NCBI GenBank assembly: GCA_000469685.2
Contig: LS997563.1
Location: forward strand, 32,111,968 to 32,175,967
Reading direction: 5' to 3'
From: Haemonchus contortus
Lineage: Eukaryota; Nematoda; Chromadorea; Rhabditida; Trichostrongylidae
DNA length: 64,000 bases
Position numbers and translations under genes: made by a program. This document shows positions 60,760-64,000 of the stretch, one piece after another; the first letter of the stretch is position 1; every line of letters begins with the position of its first letter. Under the pieces are notes generated by a model that had not been told where the DNA came from, searched no databases, and saw only the letters and a list, made by a program, of their open reading frames with translations.

Positions 60760-61395
60760 TATTCTTATATCTCCTTGGCCAAGAAGCGTTCCTGAGCACC
60801 ATTATCGAGTCGTGAACTCGAGCACACCCCTTCTCTGCACTCTAGCGCTCATTGCTGGGAAGATTGGTGCTCCCCATATACCAACTACATTTTCACCGTC
60901 AGTGCAATTGCGAGTAGTGAAAATAACATCTAGGAGACGTTATAGGCCCACAAAAGCCGTGCCAACCCTGAGCGCCTAACTAATGTAAGGCCTTCGACAT
61001 TTTAGGCGTGAACTACGGTATGGCTCGAACACACGTCTGCGAACGCACTACCTGCACAAGTGACGGCTGCGTTTGTTGCAAAAGATTTCCATCCACAATA
61101 AGTTAATTATTTCTGTCCAAAATGGCCTCACCACTGCGAGGGATTCCTCTTTGCCAAGTATATTATCTCGTAATTCAATTAGTTAGATGGCCTTCATTTC
61201 CTTCTATTGTAGTAGCCGTCATAGTCGAAATAGTTACTGGGCAAAGAGAAGCGGATTGAAAAGCCTAAGCAAAGGTTGTTGCTATGCACAAATTACTTGC
61301 GTTTTCAGATAGTTAAGAGGTTTTCTTGCATCTTGATTCATGCGCCTTTCTTGTTTCATTTTTTATACGTTTGGGATATGGAGTTTTGTATTTCA
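60760..61395. other. Intergenic, nothing recognised
   Basis: No gene or clear repeat is seen between the SINE and the GC-rich hairpin block. Confidence 0.35.
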
Positions 61396-61405
61396 CGCAA
61401 CGGTA

Positions 61406-61503
61406 CGCCGCAAGGCGGGTCCCGGACATTTCGGGACCGCTCGACGCGGTTGCGTCGCGGCCTAGCCTCGACGGCCGGAAGGGGAGTGACCTCCCCATTC
61501 CGG
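61406..61503. ncRNA. GC-rich block of consecutive hairpins (possible structured RNA)
   Basis: Within 98 bases there are five inverted repeats in a row. CGCC-GCAA-GGCG (61406-61417) has a GNRA loop on the plus strand. GGTCCCG and CGGGACC pair at 61418-61438. CGACGC-GGTT-GCGTCG lies at 61442-61457. GGCC pairs with GGCC around 61459-61476. A 12-bp stem with one bulge and a TGAC loop spans 61475-61503. The block is far richer in GC than its surroundings. I do not recognise an RNA family; an rRNA spacer-like fragment or a transposon end are alternatives. Confidence 0.35.
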
Positions 61504-61709
61504 CTCTCTTTTCGTGAGGTCCGGTTCGTGTCGAGTTAGATATGTTATTTATGTGTTAATTTTCGTCGCGTTATCGAATAATATCACAAGTGAAGTTCGG
61601 AGCCAACTCGTAATTCACGCAACTATTTCATTCGGTCTTTATTATGCATTGCTGCACACTGTTGTCCAAGTGGTTTAACATTCGTGCGCTAGAGACATTG
61701 TGAAAGGGC

Positions 61710-62812
61710 AGCAAGCCATCTGAGTCGGAACCTCAGTCCAGTACTTTGAAGACAGGGCACATAGTTAGCCAGCTAACTTATTATGCCTTAAATTGGAATG
61801 GCAAACCGGAAGAAAAGGTTGCGAAATCCCTCAAGGGTAAGGGTTATACTTGGCAGAAGAATAGCAGCCAAACTACATACCAGTATTTCTTCATTAAGAA
61901 CTGCATCCGCAAATCGCATTTCTCATTTTTCAAGTATCCATGAAGCCTTCTTATTCTTACATTCTTACAGTATAAGGCTTAAGAGCCAATGTGGTTGACT
62001 CATTAAACTGTTTGGTTTTATTATATTAACCCAGGCTTAGCCACCTAAGCACCGCCTTATCGGTTGATTCAGCGCTTTTATTAATTGGAATAGGCTTTAC
62101 AAGTCCACTACAGAAATTTTGTAGTCTACCTAACTTTTTTGTGCTCGCCCATTCAGACCAGCGACTGCCCAGGCAGCATCGCACTATTCTTTTATCTGGG
62201 CAGTTGTAGTTTCCTCTTCCATGTTCGTTAAGAGGTTTATTATACATCGTAATATATTTCAAGTAGTCTAACAGTAGTTCGCACATCTATGTCACAAGCT
62301 CAGTCCAGCGTAAGGGCTAGTTCTCTCTAGGCATGGCACATAAGTAGCCAATTGACTTATTATGTCTGCAATTTCAAGGGTTGAGGAAGAAGAAAATGTG
62401 GCGAAATCTCTCAGGGATGAATAAGGGTCATGTTCTTGCGAGACTACAGCTCCCAAAGATATTTCATCATCAATACATGCTTCCACAAACTGCATTATCC
62501 ATGGCTCAAGTACTCATCGCCTTCTTATTATTTGTATCATAGTGCCACCAACCAACGTGGTTGATTCATTAAACTATTTGGTTTCAGTAAACCGGGCTCA
62601 GGCACCTAAGACCTTCTTATTGGTTTATTCAGTGCTCTTCTTGATGGAAAGTAAGCTTTGTAGACCACATCAAGGAATTTCGTGGTTTACGTAACCTTGT
62701 CCGCTCGCTCATCGAGAGCCAGCCATTTGTCAGGTAGCAATGGACCATTCTTTTATCTGTGCGGTTGTCTTTTCCTCCTTTTCCAAGTTCGTTGAGAGTA
62801 GCGAGGCTTAAT
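61710..62812. repeat. Diverged direct duplication of about 570 bases
   Basis: About 61710-62240 and 62287-62812 share ordered phrases. These include GGCACATA(G/A)(T/G)TAGCCA, the string CTCAGTCCAG, GTTGA(C/T)TCATTAAACT(G/A)TTTGGTTT, and ATTCTTTTATCTG(G/T)GC(A/G)GTTGT. The offset is 560-580 bases and identity is moderate. No open frame is shared between the copies, so this is probably a non-coding tandem duplication or two members of a dispersed repeat. Confidence 0.6.
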
Positions 62813-62879
62813 CTCCTTTCTTAATAACAAACATTTTCATAAGTTTGTGTTTTAATATGGCTACGAGAGTAGATAACAG

Positions 62880-64000
62880 AGGGCAGAATTGCCCTGAAAG
62901 ACTTAATACAGGGCAGAGTTGCCCTGTAAGACTGGAGATAGGGTAGAGTTGCCCTGTAAGACTGGAGTTAGGGTAGAGTTGCCCAGTAAGAGTAAAACCC
63001 TTTGCGCGGCAAAGCACAGTAGAGGGCAGAGTTGCCCTAAGAGAGATAGAGGGCAGAGTTGCCCTGAGAAACTTGATAGAGGGCACAGTTGCCTTGTAAG
63101 ATTTGATAGGGCAGAGTTGCCCAGTAAGAGTAGAAGTCTTTGCGCGGCAAAGCATAGTAGAGGGCAGAGTTGCCCTGAGAGACTTGATAGAGGGCAGAGT
63201 TGCCCTGTAAGACTTAACATAGGGCACAGTTGCCCTGTAAGATTTGATAAGGCAGAGTTGCCCTGTAAGATTTGATAGGGCAGAGTTGCCCAGTAAGAGT
63301 AGAAGTCTTTGCGCGGCAAAGCATAGTAGAGGGCAGAGTTGCCCTGAGAGACTTGATAGAGGGCACAGTTGCCCTGTAAGACTTATCATAGGGCAGAGTT
63401 GCCCTGTAAGATTTGATAGGGCAGAGTTGCCCTGTAAGATTTGATAGGGCAGAGTTGCCCAGTGAGAGTAGAAGTCTTTGCGCGGCAAAGCATTGTAAAG
63501 GGCAGAGTTGCCCTGAGAGACTTGATAGAGGGCAGAGTTGCCCTGAGGGACTTGATAGAGGGCAGAGTTGCCCTGTAAGGCTTGATAGAGGACAGAGTTG
63601 CCCTGTAAGACTTGATAGAGGACAGAGTTGCCCTGTAAGACTTAACATAGGACAGAGTTGCCCTGTAAGATTTGATAGGGCAGAGTGCCCAGTAAGAGTA
63701 GAAGTCTTTGCGCGGCAAAGCATAGTAGAGAGCAGAGTTGCCCTGTAAGACGGAATATAGGGCAGAGTTGCCCAGTCAGAGTAGACTCTTTGCGCGGCAA
63801 AGCACAGTCAAGGGCAGAGTTGCCCTGTAGAATAGCTAGAGGGCAAAGGCCCTGTAAGAGTAGATAGAGGGCAGAGTTGTCCTGTAAGACGGAATATAGG
63901 GCAGAGTTGCCCAGTAAGAGTAGATGTCTTTGCGCGGCAAAGCATAGTAGAGGGCAGATTTGCCCTGTAGAGTAGATAGAGGGCAGAGTTGCCCTGTAAA
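62880..64000. repeat. Tandem array of hairpin-forming ~30-bp units (runs off the window)
   Basis: The unit is close to GGGCAGAGTTGCCCTGTAAG followed by (A/G)CTTGATAGA. GGGCA and TGCCC can pair around a GAGT loop. At intervals of about 80 to 230 bases, a second unit, CTTTGCGCGGCAAAGCA, occurs (near 62998, 63139, 63307, 63476, 63706, 63788 and 63929) and is itself a 6-bp hairpin. This gives a loose higher-order repeat. Open frames on both strands (such as repeats of GQLCP) follow from unit length and lack of stops and are not likely genes. The array continues past the window end. Confidence 0.92.

Noticed and set aside
62808..63748. Long open frames with repeats of GQLCP / RATLP
   Set aside because: They arise because the tandem units lack stop codons; frames are open on both strands and follow repeat length variation, not coding constraint.

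Overview
The window reads as nuclear DNA of a clade V (rhabditine) nematode, most likely a strongylid parasite related to hookworms. The evidence is short introns with TTTCAG-type acceptors, a nematode-specific cuticlin gene, a FoxD gene closest to Caenorhabditis UNC-130, and a low gene density with many nested repeats. There are no bacterial-type operons, rRNA genes, intact tRNA genes or CRISPR arrays. All exon joins are my own readings of splice sites and phase; no transcript data were available.

Layout. (1) 0-4.6 kb: a complete six-exon cuticlin gene (cut-1-like) with a TATA box and a probable 5'-UTR intron. (2) 4.6-21.5 kb: mostly non-coding, holding a foldback element (5.47-5.74 kb), two tRNA-derived SINE-type elements (11.4 and 12.5 kb), a few isolated open exons and one candidate secreted-peptide gene on the minus strand (17.1-17.9 kb). 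(3) 21.6-23.2 kb: a four-exon forkhead gene of the FoxD/unc-130 type. From memory, cut-1 and unc-130 are also neighbours in C. elegans (cosmid C47G2), so the pair looks like conserved microsynteny. (4) 23.2-38.3 kb: gene-poor, with an internally deleted mariner element (34.9-35.7 kb) and a decayed exon (37.5-37.9 kb). (5) 38.36-57.38 kb: a very large inverted repeat with arms of about 5.7 kb once later insertions are discounted, around a spacer of about 1.9 kb. It carries four intact five-exon copies of one small secreted protein gene. These show weak resemblance to the CAP/SCP (ASP) superfamily. The left arm was later split by a 1.17-kb repeat with a (CA)n tail, and the right arm by a 4.55-kb Ty3/Gypsy-type LTR retrotransposon with seemingly identical 182-bp LTRs and a 5-bp target duplication. 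(6) 57.8-58.4 kb: two exons of an unrecognised membrane protein gene, whose last exon has a decayed inverted copy on the other side of the palindrome. (7) 58.7-62.8 kb: SINE copies, a foldback candidate, a GC-rich block of consecutive hairpins, and a diverged direct duplication. (8) 62.88 kb to the end: a tandem array of about 30-bp units, each able to fold into a small hairpin.

How the parts relate. The cuticlin and FoxD genes are ordinary single-copy nematode genes. The palindrome is the accessory part: nested inverted duplications have multiplied a secreted-protein gene, and transposons have since inserted into each arm. The retrotransposon sits upstream of one gene copy in the same orientation, so its LTR may affect that copy's expression.
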